A stretch of 64,000 nt of DNA, taken from Inia geoffrensis (Eukaryota; Chordata; Mammalia; Artiodactyla; Iniidae). Under the pieces are notes generated by a model that was not told where the DNA came from, made no database searches, and saw only the letters and a program-made list of their open reading frames with translations. Positions within the stretch are counted from its first letter, which is position 1, and each line of letters begins with the position of its first letter. The stretch is taken from the NCBI GenBank assembly GCA_036417435.1, contig CM070911.1, forward strand, positions 4,402,001 through 4,466,000, in the 5' to 3' direction. The translations under genes and the position numbers were made by a program. Positions 1-11,654 of the stretch are shown in pieces.

Positions 1-954
1 TGGGACTGAAGTATCTAAATACCTACAAGAGGTCAGTGCCTATCTCTTAGTAGATAACTCAAAGGTCTGGATATATTCAGAGATAGACTTCAATATCAAA
101 TTCATATTTCTGTTCTTTTCTGAACTCCTGACAGTTTTTACCCTGGAAAAGGGCAGACTTAGAGAAAACATGACAAGGTGCTCACATACCTAATGGGCTG
201 TCAGGTAGGAGAAGAACTGTACTGGCATCCAGTAGCTGTAGGTGGAAGAACCTTGAAGAACTGGAGGGTCATGCTGCAAACATGGGAAGAAAGAAACGTC
301 TGCACTATTACAGGTTTCTGGGTGAAGGCAGAACACAAGGGCCTCCCAATCATCTTACCACAGCCAGGCTCTTTCTGCCATTGCTAGACACCTGACTTCG
401 TTTATGCGTAAAACTAGAAAATCCAGGGGTAGGAAGCCTTCAAATATAGCTGGATCTAGGGTTTCCAATATGCTTGCCCTGGAGAAGGATGGCATATCTC
501 CAGACAATTCTGTGTGGACAAAGAAAGTTGAGGTTCCTAACTTTGATCTTTGATCTTTGGCTGCTGCAAAGGTCAGAGAATGCTGGATAGAAATACTGAG
601 GACAGATGGTGTCGGGTCTCCATCCTAACTAAACGCAATCATCTTCTGGAATGATGGGACCGACACAAGTATCGGGGCCCTACTCTCAGGTATTCTACTT
701 CATCAGTCTTAGAATCCCACCAGAGTATCTGCACTTGTAACACGTGCCCATTCTTGTCTTATAGGACTCTTTGAGCGTTCCAGGAGATAGTTTATGTGAG
801 ACCACTTTGATAAATGCCATGGAAATGCTAAAATCATTCATCTAATTTACAGTGAATTTGCCAAAATCATGGAAATAATTAGTGACAGAGCCAAGAGCCA
901 GATCTCCTGAGCTTCCAGCCAGAGTTCTTTCTAGTACTCTACATTATACTGTGT
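1..954. other. Intergenic/intronic sequence, no gene recognised
   Basis: No reading frame here has a recognisable domain, and no splice or promoter arrangement stands out. The stretch at about 420-500 ('aaaatccaggggtaggaagc') resembles the middle of an old mammal-wide repeat that I also see at 1275-1640, but I cannot name the family. The rest appears unique. Confidence 0.5.
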
Positions 955-1080
955 GCTCACACAATATGTGTGTATACTTGTGCATACACACACACATATA
1001 TGTGCATGTACATGTCAGTATGTGTATATCTATATACACAGGCATGTGTGCGTACATACCTGTATTGTGTGCATATATGC
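955..1080. repeat. Degenerate TG/CA-TA microsatellite
   Basis: Alternating purine-pyrimidine sequence made of interrupted runs of TG, CA and TATG. No run is perfect for long, so it is an old, decayed dinucleotide array. Confidence 0.8.
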
Positions 1081-1274
1081 CTCTTTTACTGAATTTGAGT
1101 TATAAAGCTCACAGCAATCTATCAATCATCCAGTACTGTACAAAAGTCACTGGATGTACTACCTTCCTATTTCACACTCTGAGACACAGTACAAGGGAAT
1201 TTTGTGTAATGCCAATCACAATTGCAAAAAGTAAAACACTGAAAGGAAACTTCCAGACACCAACATTTTACAGT

Positions 1275-1640
1275 GGATGAGATAGAGTGCTTTGGTTGCA
1301 AATAGCAGAAGAAGACAGCTTGACCAAGCTTAATGATACATGTAATCTATTGGACTTTGTGTCTTAACACACAGCTTGTTGAAGGCAAAGCTTGATTCAG
1401 CTGGTCAGACTAAGTCATTTGAGCCTGGTTATCTCTCATATTTCTAGATCTGCTTCCCCATTATTTGCTCTGTCCACTCCAGTCTCACGTCTTATTGCCC
1501 CAGATGACTGGCAATGGCTCTACAGCTATGGGCTCCCGGCATTCAGACTCAGCACGCGCCCGTCTCTAAGCCAGTTACTATGACTTTCGGAGGATGCTTA
1601 TCAGCTTGGAAGATGGCCGCCACCACAGCATCCACTGCCA
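1275..1640 (+). repeat. Old mammal-wide interspersed repeat, family not named
   Basis: The order of pieces (a 'gcaaatagcagaagaagaca' head, a 'tctagatctgcttcccc' middle and a 'cttggaagatggccgcc' part) matches a common degenerate mammalian repeat known to me by sight. It contains an 'AAGATGGCCGCC' string at 1610-1621 that fits the YY1 motif. No coding capacity is visible. Confidence 0.4.
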
Positions 1641-2229
1641 TTAGCAAAGTGGGCTTTGCCTTTTGTCATGCGTAGGTGGGAATTCACAAATGTAGGAAGA
1701 GGTTCAGATACATGTGGCAAAATGGATTTTCCTGCAGTGCCCCCAGAGGGGCACAATGACTATTTTAATCTATGATAATCTAAAACTTATTTTATATTGA
1801 AACAAATGTGAGATTATGGGGGAAAAAACACAAATTTTTCATAAAATAAAAGGCCTCAAAATTTTTGAAGCTGAAAATAAATACTTCATACCCTGTATTT
1901 AGGCAACAACCCAGGCTGTCCCTCACTCCAGCCAGGATGAAAAACTCCATTTTCCCAATGTAGAGGTTCTTGTGTGGAAACAGTTCAGTTGTCCAGCTTT
2001 ACAACATCAGAATGGATGTGGAAACAATCTTGCTTGAAGCTTGCTAATTTTGTAGGAACGATTCTCTTCTTGTTGGAATGACAAAAATATAAACTAAGCA
2101 CAAGCTGAAAATTATCTGAGAGATCATATTACTTAAATATCAAAATAACCACATTATAAAAATATCAAGTTGTAGGTATTTCTACAGTATGAATTCAAAA
2201 GTTAAATTTCTATGAATAGTGTTTCGTTC
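1641..2229. other. AT-rich unique sequence, no gene recognised
   Basis: AT-rich non-repetitive DNA. I see no gene, RNA or mobile element in it. Confidence 0.5.
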
Positions 2230-2420
2230 ATGCCCTATTGGGAGACTTTCTTTCTTATTTATCTTCCTTCATTATTCTTTTACCAACAAAATCCCACATA
2301 TACTTTCTGGGCCAATTCAAGCCCATCTCCTCTGTGAAACTTTTTCTTACCAATTCTAAATACACCTGTAGCCCCACCCAAGTCTGAAGGGATTACTCTT
2401 TCCTTCAACAGCTGTATCAT
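2230..2420 (+). mobile_element. L2 LINE fragment
   Basis: The run 'catctcctctgtgaaacttt' followed by 'cttaccaattctaaatacac' matches the L2 3' end just upstream of its terminal 'accccacc' block. It is strongly diverged, as expected for an element active before the placental radiation. Confidence 0.5.
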
Positions 2421-2429
2421 ACAGGGAAA

Positions 2430-2500
2430 AAAGCATAGCTTCTGGCCTCAGAACACTTGAGTTCAAGTCCATGCTCTCTTTTTTGAACCTCTTACAGCAC
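2430..2500 (+). mobile_element. MIR SINE fragment
   Basis: 'agcttctggcctcagaacac' followed by 'ttgagttcaagtcc' resembles the tRNA-like 5' part of MIR around its B box. Short and diverged. Confidence 0.4.
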
Positions 2501-2654
2501 CATTTGATTTTTCTGTGTGTTTGTAGTAAAAAGAGGACACTGGATGGTAGATGCGAACATTTATCTGTACTTGATGCACTATAAAAACATAAGGGGACAA
2601 TTGATTCCTACATCCCTGGGGCATTTATGGGGTAGTGCATTAGAAGATGTGTGA

Positions 2655-2870
2655 GCTATCCCATCAAAGAGCCTAGTGTTGATTCTTGACTTGGACAGCT
2701 TCTAGCTGCACATATTTGGGGAAATAATTTAATCTTTATAAGCCTCTTTTTCTTATTTGAAAAATAGGATTTTTGTGACCCCAGAGTAAGGTAATATATG
2801 TAAAGCAGAGGGCCCGGTACATAATGGAGTTTAAAACATTGTGGCTATTACTCTCCTAATTCAATACTGT
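2655..2870 (+). mobile_element. MIR SINE, nearly full length
   Basis: The core and tail are recognisable in order: 'taatttaatctttataagcc', 'cttatttgaaaaataggatt', then 'tgtaaagcagagggcccggt' and 'acataatgg'. These correspond to the MIR 'aacctctctgagcct', 'catctgtaaaatgggga' and 'gcctggcacatagt' blocks. Confidence 0.72.
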
Positions 2871-3371
2871 AAATATATACATATGCTACCACGTGCTTTC
2901 TCATGTATTTCTTGCTGTCATAAATGGCATACGTCTAGAGGGAGAACCCAGGCCTTCAACTCCAGGGCTCAGTTCAGTGTGCCTGACCATTGACTTCCAG
3001 TGTCTGGTCCTGTCTCCCTAACTCTGAGATGAATGAATTGGATATGAGTTTCTCTAGGTCGCCCCACCCTGCATCTGACACACTTGTGCTTTTGTCCTGG
3101 TGCTATGGCCTCATTGCCATGGCATCCTGGGTGTAGCCCCCATGTCTCTGATGCAGTTTTCTACCCAGCATCATTTGTATCATCAATTTCATGACAGCTA
3201 TAGGAGAGTGTGATGTAGATATGATTGATCACAGGGTCGATCCTAAGGGTCCCTCTCTCTTTCCATAATCAACTATCCTATTTAGAAGAGTCTCTATAGT
3301 GCAGTGGTTCCCACCCTGAGGTCTCAGCATCCCTTGTAACAGTTTTGCAATATATCAGCAGTAACATTTTA
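2871..3371. other. Unique sequence, no gene recognised
   Basis: No ORF or element assigned with confidence. A 'gtgcagtggttcccaccctg' string at about 3299 resembles the terminal inverted repeat of hAT-type elements, but no matching end was found. Confidence 0.45.
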
Positions 3372-3428
3372 AAAGCATGGGGGAGTGGGAGGGAAAGAGA
3401 GAGAGATGGACAGAAAGAGAGAGACAGA
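3372..3428. repeat. GA-rich simple repeat
   Basis: Purine-rich run built from GGGA and GA units ending in 'agagagagacagatt'. Confidence 0.75.
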
Positions 3429-3520
3429 TTAGTTAAATAGCTTGCCAACACTACAAAGCTAGTGACTGAGATCCAAACCTCGGCCTATAGACCACAAAAC
3501 AAGCCACTCCTTGCTTTGTT
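3429..3520 (-). mobile_element. MIR SINE fragment
   Basis: 'aaatagcttgccaacactac' followed by 'aaagctagtgactgagatcc' is the reverse-strand MIR signature (compare 'taacttgcccaaggtcacacagctagt'). Confidence 0.6.
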
Positions 3521-4594
3521 GCCGTCAACCTCATGTTGATAGCATGGGAATCTCATGCTTATTAGAAGCCTTGATTGTCAGTTATATAGTGTTTGATGAA
3601 TGAAAGATGAGATAATAGAAGTGTTATTACTTGTAAAGTGCAGTTGAGTAGACAAAAATTTCAAATATGGAGGTTTTGGGGATCGTGAGAGCAGGTCTTA
3701 CTGGAGGAAGGCTCAGAGCACTCTCATTAAATTGACATTGGTCTTGTACATGTCCACCAAATGATCAAGTGAGAAAAAGAAAGGAATCTATGTAAGAAAA
3801 ATACTGGTTTAAAAGTGGTGCCTGAAGCTCAAAATACTGACCGCATTGTAACAAGATCACCAAACCTCTCCTTGGACTGTCTTTCAAGCAACATTTTACT
3901 GATGTGTTGGTACAACCTCCACGGAATAAATTTATTGGTTTTCTATCACCAACTTCTGATAAATCCATAGAATATTGATGCTGGTTTTTCTCCCCTCCAA
4001 GTACTTATAGCATCCCAATTCTTCAACCATACATTCATTACAGAAGAACTCAAAAAAAAAAAAAAAAAAAAGAACTAGAAATTACATCAAAACAAATTTC
4101 ATCATTAGGCAGCATTACAGCTACAGTCTGTGATCTCTTATGAGCATGTTTAGATTAAAAAAAAAAAATCAACTTTTTATTACTGTTGTCTTTGTATTCT
4201 AATAGATTTTAACAGTCTCTGCTACTCCTAGGATTTAAATAATCGTCCTGCTCCTCAATCTGCCATAAATCTGGCCAGAGCAGGATTTTGACAGTTTTTG
4301 AAGAAAGGATTAAAAATTTCACTATTTCTAGACAAAAGTATATATTTGAATTACAGCTTATGAGAAAAATCCTCATAATGAAATCTTGCTGTGCATTGTT
4401 ATGATTGAGAGAAAACACACCAAGCTAAAGGGGAAGAATCCATAATTCTCCCACAATTCTAGAAAATAGATTGATGTAAAAGTAACAAAAAGAAGAGAAT
4501 GCTTTCCAACCAGCAGTATAACATTATCTTCGTTTGATTTTTTGAAACCTTCAAGAATTGTAGAAATTTCTTTCGTAGTCACTCTGTGCCAAAA
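3521..4594. other. AT-rich unique sequence with a poly(A) run
   Basis: No gene recognised. A run of about 20 A at 4051-4071 and a shorter A run near 4157 are present, but neither is attached to an identifiable retrotransposon body or target-site duplication. Confidence 0.45.
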
Positions 4595-4930
4595 ATGATG
4601 TCAAATTACAGGCACCCTGCCATCCGAGGGCCACCTGGTGATCGCATCAGCTCTCAAGGACAAGACAAGGAGAACCTGTTTCCTGACCACCCAGCCCAGG
4701 ACAAAAAAGACATCTGATGATGGTCATTCTGGGACCAAAAGCTGTGGGGCTATGTGGAAGTGAGCTACTCTCTCCAGCCTCCTTTGTGCAAAACAGACAA
4801 CAGAGTAAACCCCACCTGCTGTTAATTATAACTTCAGCAGTTGCATGCAGGCATGAGGTATTTATTTCCTAATCTGTGCTTTACATAATGCTAACCAATT
4901 GCAGCATTTTTATTTCCTGGTGTCTCTCTC
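4595..4930. other. Repeat-free block, possible conserved noncoding sequence
   Basis: Balanced composition and no repeat family recognised. Around 4819-4920 there are homeodomain-like 'GTTAATTATAA' and 'CTAACCAATTGC' (CCAAT-like) strings. Conservation cannot be judged from one genome, so this is only a candidate regulatory block. Confidence 0.25.
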
Positions 4931-4931
4931 A

Positions 4932-4995
4932 TAAAAAAATAAAATAAAATAATACCAGCAAAAAGGAAGGAAGAGAGAGAGAGAGAAAGAAGAAA
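4932..4995. repeat. AT-rich and GA-rich simple repeats
   Basis: 'ataaaaaaataaaataaaat' followed by 'ggaaggaagagagagagaga'. Two adjacent low-complexity tracts. Confidence 0.8.
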
Positions 4996-5309
4996 CAAGA
5001 GTTCTACTTTACTACTGACTAGACTTAGAACCTGTTCTTTTGTTCAGTTCTTTATCTGTGTGGGTTTTGTGAATGTGTGTTTGAAGAAAGTAGTATTTCT
5101 TTTGTGATTTTCTGTGTCACCAAATACTATCTACTATAAAGTCAATTCAAGAAAATCTCTTTACATCTATCATACTCAGTTTGCTCCTTTGCCTTCCTAG
5201 GTTTCACATGTGTTGACACACTTGATGCCATGTTGCTACATGAGAGGAATCAGGGGCAAAGTCAAGAGCATCAGAAGTAGCATGTACAATGCCAGTTCTC
5301 CCTTATCAA
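4996..5309. other. Unique sequence, nothing recognised
   Basis: No gene, RNA or repeat family seen. Confidence 0.45.
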
Positions 5310-5455
5310 CAAGATAAACTTGGTTAAGTTATTTACTTTCCCTGAGGCTTAGCTGTCTTATCTCTAGAATGAGTACCATAAGAACATCCATGCAAATTAT
5401 TGGGATAATTGGATGAAATATTTGAAAAGACCCTGGGATGCAGAAAACACAACAA
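5310..5455 (+). mobile_element. MIR SINE fragment
   Basis: 'aagttatttactttccctga' then 'cttatctctagaatgagtac' matches the MIR core ('agttacttaacctctctgagcct...catctgtaaaatgg'). Confidence 0.6.
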
Positions 5456-5789
5456 ATGTCAGCAAACCAGATTACTTACTGTTACAGACTAGGATACCTG
5501 CTCTTCCTGATCTGGACCTTGAAGACATTATCAGTTTACTTTCACACTCCTTGGATCTCACTCATAATGTAGAGTTTTCTTGTTTGTATCTCAAAATTCT
5601 ATAAGTGTCTTACTAGTTTGTTTTACATAGCCTATATGTTTTTAACACACAAAAGAAGAAAACATCCTCAGTGTGAAAAGTCAATTCGCCAGCACCTGCT
5701 AAACTCTCCTTTGTGTTCTGCACCAGTAATCTAAGAATTCAACACAACCTCCACACACGTAAGAGAGGTTGCATTATGTAACTGTAGAT
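5456..5789. other. Unique sequence, nothing recognised
   Basis: No supported feature. The 63-codon ATG frame that overlaps its start has no recognisable domain and begins inside a MIR. Confidence 0.45.
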
Positions 5790-6240
5790 ATTTGTGGTGG
5801 ATTGATTGCATTAATGGCCCAAATACTTCTCTTCTCCTTTAATCATGACTATTGCCACATGCCTTTTCAGTTTCTCTCACAAAAGAGGGAGTCTCTTTCT
5901 CCAGCCCTTGAATTTGGGGTCATCCATGAGACTAATCTTGGGCCATAGAATGAGGTGGAAGCAATAATAGTCCATCATGAACTAGGCTATAAGAAGCCTG
6001 TGTGTTTCCACTTGCTCTCTCACTCCTCTGCCTTCCCTGTGAGAAGATGTCTGAGTTGTCCTTCTGGAGGACAAGGCAGGTGTAGAGCAGGGCCAAGTTC
6101 CCCTAGTCTCCCTGCCAAGGACATCCTAGATCAGCTGACTCTCAGCTGTTCATCAAGTAAGTGTAGGTGCCCCACTGAGAGGGAGCTTTCTATCCAAGCC
6201 CAATCTAAATTGATGGTGTTGATTCTGGATGGCACTACAT
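5790..6240 (+). repeat. Old LTR-like or MER-type mammalian repeat
   Basis: The order 'ggattgattgcattaatggc', 'ctttaatcatgactattgcc', 'ctataagaagcctgtg' and 'tggaggacaaggcaggtg' follows a widespread mammalian non-autonomous repeat of MaLR/MER type. I cannot settle the family or see both ends, so the boundaries are approximate. Confidence 0.4.
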
Positions 6241-6249
6241 TTTTTTAGT

Positions 6250-6655
6250 GGTTTGCAACACAGGATTCTTGTGGCATTAGATAATTGCTACCATGTTGCT
6301 ATTTAATTTGTTTTTTCACTTAAGGTGTTTTTAAATATATCTCTCTGTTAATATATGTGGGTCTGCTTCATATTTGATCATGAATTATGTAACAGTATGT
6401 ATTAGCATGCTTATTTAACCATTCCCAGCCTTGCTGGGAAACATTTAGGTGTTTCATATTTTATTACAATTATAAATAATGTTGCGGTGAACATATTTAA
6501 CCATGCCTCTCTGTGCACATGTGTAGGTATTTCTCCAGGATTCACAAAGAAATGTAGCATTTCATTGTCAAGAGATATGCTTGTCTTGTTTTATATTAGA
6601 TATCACCAAAGTGGTGTTATTACATTTTGATACAAATGTAATGGTTTCATAGTGA
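6250..6655 (-). mobile_element. L1M 3'-end fragment
   Basis: Pieces such as 'atttaaccattcccagcctt', 'acatttaggtgtttcatatt' and 'attataaataatgttgcggt' match the reverse complement of old L1 (L1M/L1ME) 3' regions. Highly diverged. It is followed directly by an endonuclease-region fragment, so either the middle of ORF2 was deleted or two elements abut. Confidence 0.6.
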
Positions 6656-7216
6656 TCAAAGAACATACTGCAAATGGTCTAATTCTTTTACATTTGGTGA
6701 GGTTTGTTTTATGGCTCAGGAGGTTCTCTATCTTGGTATATGTTTAAGAGCATTTGAAAAAACTGCAGGATCTACTGTTGTTGGGTAGAACATTCTATAA
6801 ATCTTGATTACTTCTTTTGTTTGGTCATATTGTTGCGTTTGTCTCTTTTCCAGCTTACTTTCTGTCCTATTGTTCTATCAATTGTTGAGAGGGGTGTTAA
6901 AGTCTCCAACTGTGATCATGGATTGATCTTTTTCTTCTTTCAGTCATAAGATTTTGTTTTACATAATTTGCAGCTATGTTGTTTGATGCATGACTTTTAG
7001 GATTGCTATGTCGTCTTCATGAATTGACTCTATCATCATTAAGTAACGTCTCTCTCAGTCTCTGGTTATTTTGTTTGTTCCAGAGCTTACTTTATCTGAT
7101 AATGTTCCACATTTTTCTTTTGATTAATGTTTGCATGACATACTTTTTCCATCCTTTTACTCTCAACCTACCTATATTGTCATATGTGAAATGAGTTACA
7201 TGTAGAAAGCGTATAG
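6656..7216 (-). mobile_element. L1M ORF2 endonuclease-region fragment
   Basis: 'gaggggtgttaaagtctcca' and 'gaattgactctatcatcatt' are the reverse complement of the L1 ORF2 endonuclease coding region. The younger L1 has the equivalent 'ggggtgttaaagtccccta' at about 22619. Reading frames are destroyed. Confidence 0.65.
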
Positions 7217-7230
7217 TTGGCTCACGTTTT
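7217..7230. repeat. Target-site duplication, left copy
   Basis: 'ttggctcacgtttt' here pairs with 'ttggatcatgtttt' at 7464-7477 (12 of 14 identical), flanking the CHR SINE between them. Confidence 0.7.
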
Positions 7231-7463
7231 ATTTATTTATTTTTTAAAATTAATTAATTTATTTATTTTTTGCAGTACGTGGGCCTCTCACTGTTGTGGC
7301 CTCTCCCGTTGCAGACCACAGGCTCCAGATGCACAGGCCCAGCAGCCATGGCTCACAGACCCAGCTGCTCCGTGGCATGTGGGCTCCTCCCGGACCGGGG
7401 CATGAACCAGTGTCCCCTGCATCGGCAGGCGGGCTCTCAACCACCGCGCCACCAGGGAAGCCC
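7231..7463 (-). mobile_element. CHR-type tRNA-derived SINE
   Basis: On the minus strand this starts 'gggcttccctggtggcgcgg', carries a B-box-like 'GGTTCATGCCCC' (7397-7408), runs through the CHR body and ends at the T-rich tract at 7231-7274 (A-rich tail on the element strand). It sits inside an old L1M and is flanked by the 14-bp duplication at 7217 and 7464. SINEs of this kind are transcribed by RNA polymerase III from the internal boxes and copied by L1 proteins. The family is characteristic of cetaceans, hippos and related ungulates. Confidence 0.9.
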
Positions 7464-7477
7464 TTGGATCATGTTTT
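7464..7477. repeat. Target-site duplication, right copy
   Basis: Matches 7217-7230 with two differences and marks the upstream (5') end of the CHR SINE. Confidence 0.7.
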
Positions 7478-9815
7478 TAATCCACCTTACCAATCTCAGT
7501 GTTTGAATTTGTATGTTTAGACCATTATGTGTAATGTAATTATTGCTATGTTAGGAGTTGGGTCTATCATCTCACTTTTTGGTTTTCTATTTGTTCTTTC
7601 CATTTTTCATTTCTCTGTTTTCTTTTTTCTGCCTTCCTATGAGTTACTTGAACATTTTTTAGAATTTTATTTTTATTTATTTATTGTGTATGTGAGTGGA
7701 TTTGTCTGTATGGCTATTTTGGTAGTTCTCTGGCTTTTATACTATATAATTACTTATAACTGCCTGTTAATTTTGACATTTTCCTTGTTCACATGAAGCA
7801 TAAAAAACTCATCTCCCTTTACATCCCTTTACTGTTCCCATAACATTTGTAATATAATTGTCTTAAATATTTTTTCTACACATATTTAAAGCCATGTCTT
7901 ATAATTTTTGTCTCAACCATCAGACATAATTTAGATAACAAAAGCAGAGAAAAATGTATTTTCCCACATTTTTACTTATTTTGTTGTTTTTCTTCCTTCC
8001 TGGTGTTCCAAAATTCTTTCATTTTTCAACTGTCTCTGTCCAGAAAACTTCCTATATAGATTTTCCCTATATTACTGAATAATATTTTTGTTGGATACAG
8101 AGTTCTGGGTTAAAATTTCTTTTATTTTGGCAACTTAAAAAAATAGTGTGCCTTTTCCTTCTGGCATCCATGGTTTCTGAAAAGAAAACTGCTGTCATTA
8201 AAACTGATTTTTCCCTACTGATTAGGTGTCATTTCTCTCTCACTTCATTCAAGATTTTTTCTTTGTCTTTACTTTCAGAAGTTTGACAATGATACGTTGT
8301 GTTGTAAATATCTCTTTGGGATTCACTCAACTTTTTGAACCTGAAGGTTTATGTCTTTTGCCAGATTTGGAGACTTTACAGCCATTATTTCCTTGAGCAC
8401 CTCTTCAGCCCCTTTTTCTCCTTTTCTTCCTAGCCACTGAGGATATAAATGTTATATCTTTTAAGTTCCTTTAATTTTTTTTCCAATCTATCTTCTCCAG
8501 TTGATCAGATTTTTATTGCTCTGTTTTCAAGTCCATGGATTCTTTCCTCCATCTGTTCTTCTGTTAAGCCATTCAGTGATTTTTTTTAAATTTTATTATT
8601 GCATTTTTCACTTCTAAAATTTCCATTTGGTTCTTCTTTATTTTCCTGTTGAGACCTTGCATTTTTCCCCCTTTGTTTCAAGCATTTTCATAATTACTCA
8701 TTGAAGCATTTTTAACTTAGCTGCTTTAAAATTGTTATCAAATAATCCTAACTTCTCTGTCATCTCGATGCTGGCATTTATTCATTGCCTTGTTTCATTT
8801 GATTTGAGACTTTTCAAGTTCTGATATGGTGACAGATTTCCAGTTGAAACCTAGACATTTTCAGCATTATGAAATTAAAATCTGGATCTAATTTAAGATT
8901 TCTGTTTTAGCTAGCTTGCTGTGAGACCACACTGGTGTAGGGGTAAGGGTGATGATTTATTCTGTCACTCAGGGGTAGAAGTCCATATTACACTCTGCCT
9001 CTATCAGTACCCAATGGGTGATGGGCTCCTCATTACTGCTGGACAGTCGTGGGCATTCCACACGCTCACTAGGATTTTTCTGATACCCCCTAGGGCAAGG
9101 AAGGGTAGGAGCATCTCATTACTGCTTCCCACATGACCTCTGTGCTGTGGATGGAGGGGTCTGGCCTTATTACCACCAACTATACTCCACTAGGCTTCCT
9201 ATGACACCACCCCAGAAGGGAAGAGGAGCTACCTCAATACAGTGGAGATAAAAGTCTCCACCAACACTACAGTGAGGGACGAGGACCTAGTTAACATCTG
9301 GTGTGTGAAAGCCCAGCTCCCTATATAAGGCCTTCTATAACACAGCCTTGGAGCAGTTGTTAGGATTCCTGGTTACAGCCTGGTGAAGAGGAAGTCTAAG
9401 TGCCCCCACTCAGCCATTCCTGGCTTGGGAAAAGGTGTGGTCACAGATTTTTCTGGTGTTTCTCTGGAGTAGAATTGTTATTGGCTGAATATGTTCTGTC
9501 TTGCTAGGGTGCCCCTTCCGTCCCTTTAGAGAGAAGCAGATTTCTGTTGGGGCTTTTTTTCATCTGTGCTCATTGGTGTTCCAGGTTACTGGTTTCTTTA
9601 GCTCCAAGTATAGAATACATGATACAAGACAAAAGCAGGGGACTCACAACAACATTGTTTCTTGGATCCTGACGTCCTTAGCTGGTATGCATTTTTTTGT
9701 CCATGTTTCAGCCTTAGTTATTTATATTTTTTATGTATAATGTTCATGGTTTTCAGTTATACTTAGCAGAAGAAAGAGGGAAATTGCATCTATTTCACCT
9801 ACCCAGAGGTGGTAT
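7478..9815 (-). mobile_element. L1M remainder: end of ORF2, ORF1 region and 5' UTR
   Basis: Continues the minus-strand L1M beyond the SINE. Recognisable reverse-strand pieces include 'tatttttgttggatacagag', 'tcttctgttaagccattcag' and 'aaatttccatttggttcttc' (ORF1 region), then a less AT-rich part from about 8900 to 9815 ending 'ttatacttagcagaagaaag' that looks like an L1M 5' UTR. No open reading frame of useful length remains. Confidence 0.65.
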
Positions 9816-10644
9816 TCTTTTTTTATTTATTTTTACTCCAAAATGAAACAGAATTATTATTTCAAAATAGATAAAATGCTAAATGAGCCTTATTGGTTAC
9901 TTACTGTTACCCTTCTATTGCATTTATGAGGAACATAAAAAGGTTTAAATGCTACAATTTATCACTAAACGCAGATATTTTTTGAAGTACCAAACTTTAA
10001 AGATAATTTGAATAATGCCACCACACTTTCCTGAAAAAGATGTTATTTTTTTAATATGTTATTTTAAAATATTGAAAATTAGCAGTGGAAAGGAACAATA
10101 ACATCCCAAATTGTTGTAAATAGAGTACTCTCAATGTTTTTTCCAATTCTTCTTTTAAGTGACTGAAAGAACTCTGAATGCTTCCCTTGAGGAACTGAAA
10201 AAAGATGCCATCCCTCTGGGATACAGAGAAAGCAGTGATGCTACAGAAATTCACACACTTGTTTAATATAAGGCAGAATCAATGCTGATTGACTAGGGTT
10301 TTTTGTTTGTTTTTTTTCATTGTTGGATGAAATTTAAAATATACTGCATAAAGAGATCAAAGATAAATGAATGTAGTGATAGGTCAAGACCCTACCCACT
10401 GACATTGGCATACACAAATGAATTTTTATGATTAAAACTTTTTTAAAAATAACAAAGAATTCTGATACATGTCACAGTTACTTGACATTCATCTAAGACA
10501 AGAAGAAATTTTAAAACATTTTAAAACAGAAAAATGTAGAATTAACCCTTACTGAATATGATATATGGGCAAGTCTTTCCATTTCTCTTTCCTTCTCAAT
10601 TATCTTAGAAGAATACAACTATGCATTTTTAATTCCTTTTAAAT
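9816..10644. other. AT-rich unique sequence, no gene recognised
   Basis: No repeat family or gene assigned. The short ATG frame at 10051-10254 on the minus strand has no recognisable features. Confidence 0.45.
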
Positions 10645-10835
10645 ACCACTCTCGTGCCCTGCTGTTTGGACCATGATAGTATAGGCTTCCAAGAAAGCAA
10701 CATGACAGTGTGTTCCCATCTTGACCAGATAATTGCAGTACTAGGAATCTAGGCTAAGAAAATACTTGTAAGTACATGATGGAATTTATGTATATTGAAC
10801 TACTCATTAAAGTGTAAGTTATGTAACAGTAGATT
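10645..10835 (+). mobile_element. Old L1 (L1M/HAL1-like) fragment
   Basis: 'agtactaggaatctaggcta' followed by 'agaaaatacttgtaag' resembles the 'ctaggaatctatcctaagaaaata' block found near the 3' end of old L1 and HAL1 elements. Confidence 0.45.
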
Positions 10836-11654
10836 CAATTGAAACTTTTTTTTTCTCAGGTACAGTGGAAGCCTCTAGAATAGAGAGCAAAATGGCAGGT
10901 GCCAAGTATACCCCATCCTGAAGCTGAGTTATACTCCCAGTTCAGGCCTTGTCTCCTCATGCTGACCCTGAAAGGGCCAGGTTCTTTGGTGATGTGCTAC
11001 ATCAGAAGAGGGTTCCTCTTCTCTGTGTTCTTATGTTGAGGTGTATGTGAATATTTTTTATTGTTTGTGTTCACCACTAGACCGTAAGCTCCTCAACAGC
11101 AATATACTTGGTTAAATATATTGCATTTATCATCCGTAATCTTTACCATCTCAGATGGTGAGTACATTGCACCATTTTTACTGTTAAGGCAACTGTACTC
11201 ATAATTGTTTCAGGAGATGCAGATCCAGTTACATCTAACTTCAAAACCTATGGTGTGAGATAGGGACCTATTTTATCCATTTTCCAAATGTCTACCCAGA
11301 CCTGAGTAGTAATTTCCAGCCTGGGGCTTTTCTTAGTTTCCTTCTATTTTTTCCTTCAACCCAAAGCTTAATCATCCCAGCTGTACTCACCTTGCTTGTG
11401 AATGTCCTGTGGTTTATTCCCACATCTTCTAGAATTTAGCCCTGCCACCATCCTAGAAGGAGAACTTGTTCCCTCCTCCTCTCTGCACTGTCAGGGGAAG
11501 TCCAGAGTAAAGCCTGGTCACAGCCTGAATTGTGGAGGTATGGTTAGGTCTATTTTTTGTCCTTTATTGTTGATTACAGGAGATGATTTTTCCTACTTCT
11601 CCTGAATATTTTATTTAATCTTCTAAAGAGTTCTATGCTCCAACAGTTGACTTT
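10836..11654. other. Mostly unique sequence with a possible L2 scrap
   Basis: 'gttcaccactagaccgtaag' followed by 'ctcctcaacagcaatat' at about 11070-11115 resembles the L2 3' end. The rest shows no gene or repeat that I can name. Confidence 0.4.

Noticed and set aside
1610..1621. YY1 motif AAGATGGCCGCC as a promoter mark
   Set aside because: It falls inside an old interspersed repeat whose consensus has a similar string, and no transcription start context is visible.
4051..4071. Poly(A) run as the tail of a retrocopy
   Set aside because: No recognisable gene or element body upstream and no flanking duplication found.
5790..6240. Possible endogenous retrovirus
   Set aside because: Only an LTR-like or MER-type fragment is recognisable. 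No gag, pol or env-like frame lies nearby, so I do not call a provirus anywhere in the window.
7397..7408. tRNA B box that could suggest a tRNA gene
   Set aside because: It belongs to the CHR SINE; no cloverleaf with proper acceptor stem is present. The same applies to the B box at 35908-35918.
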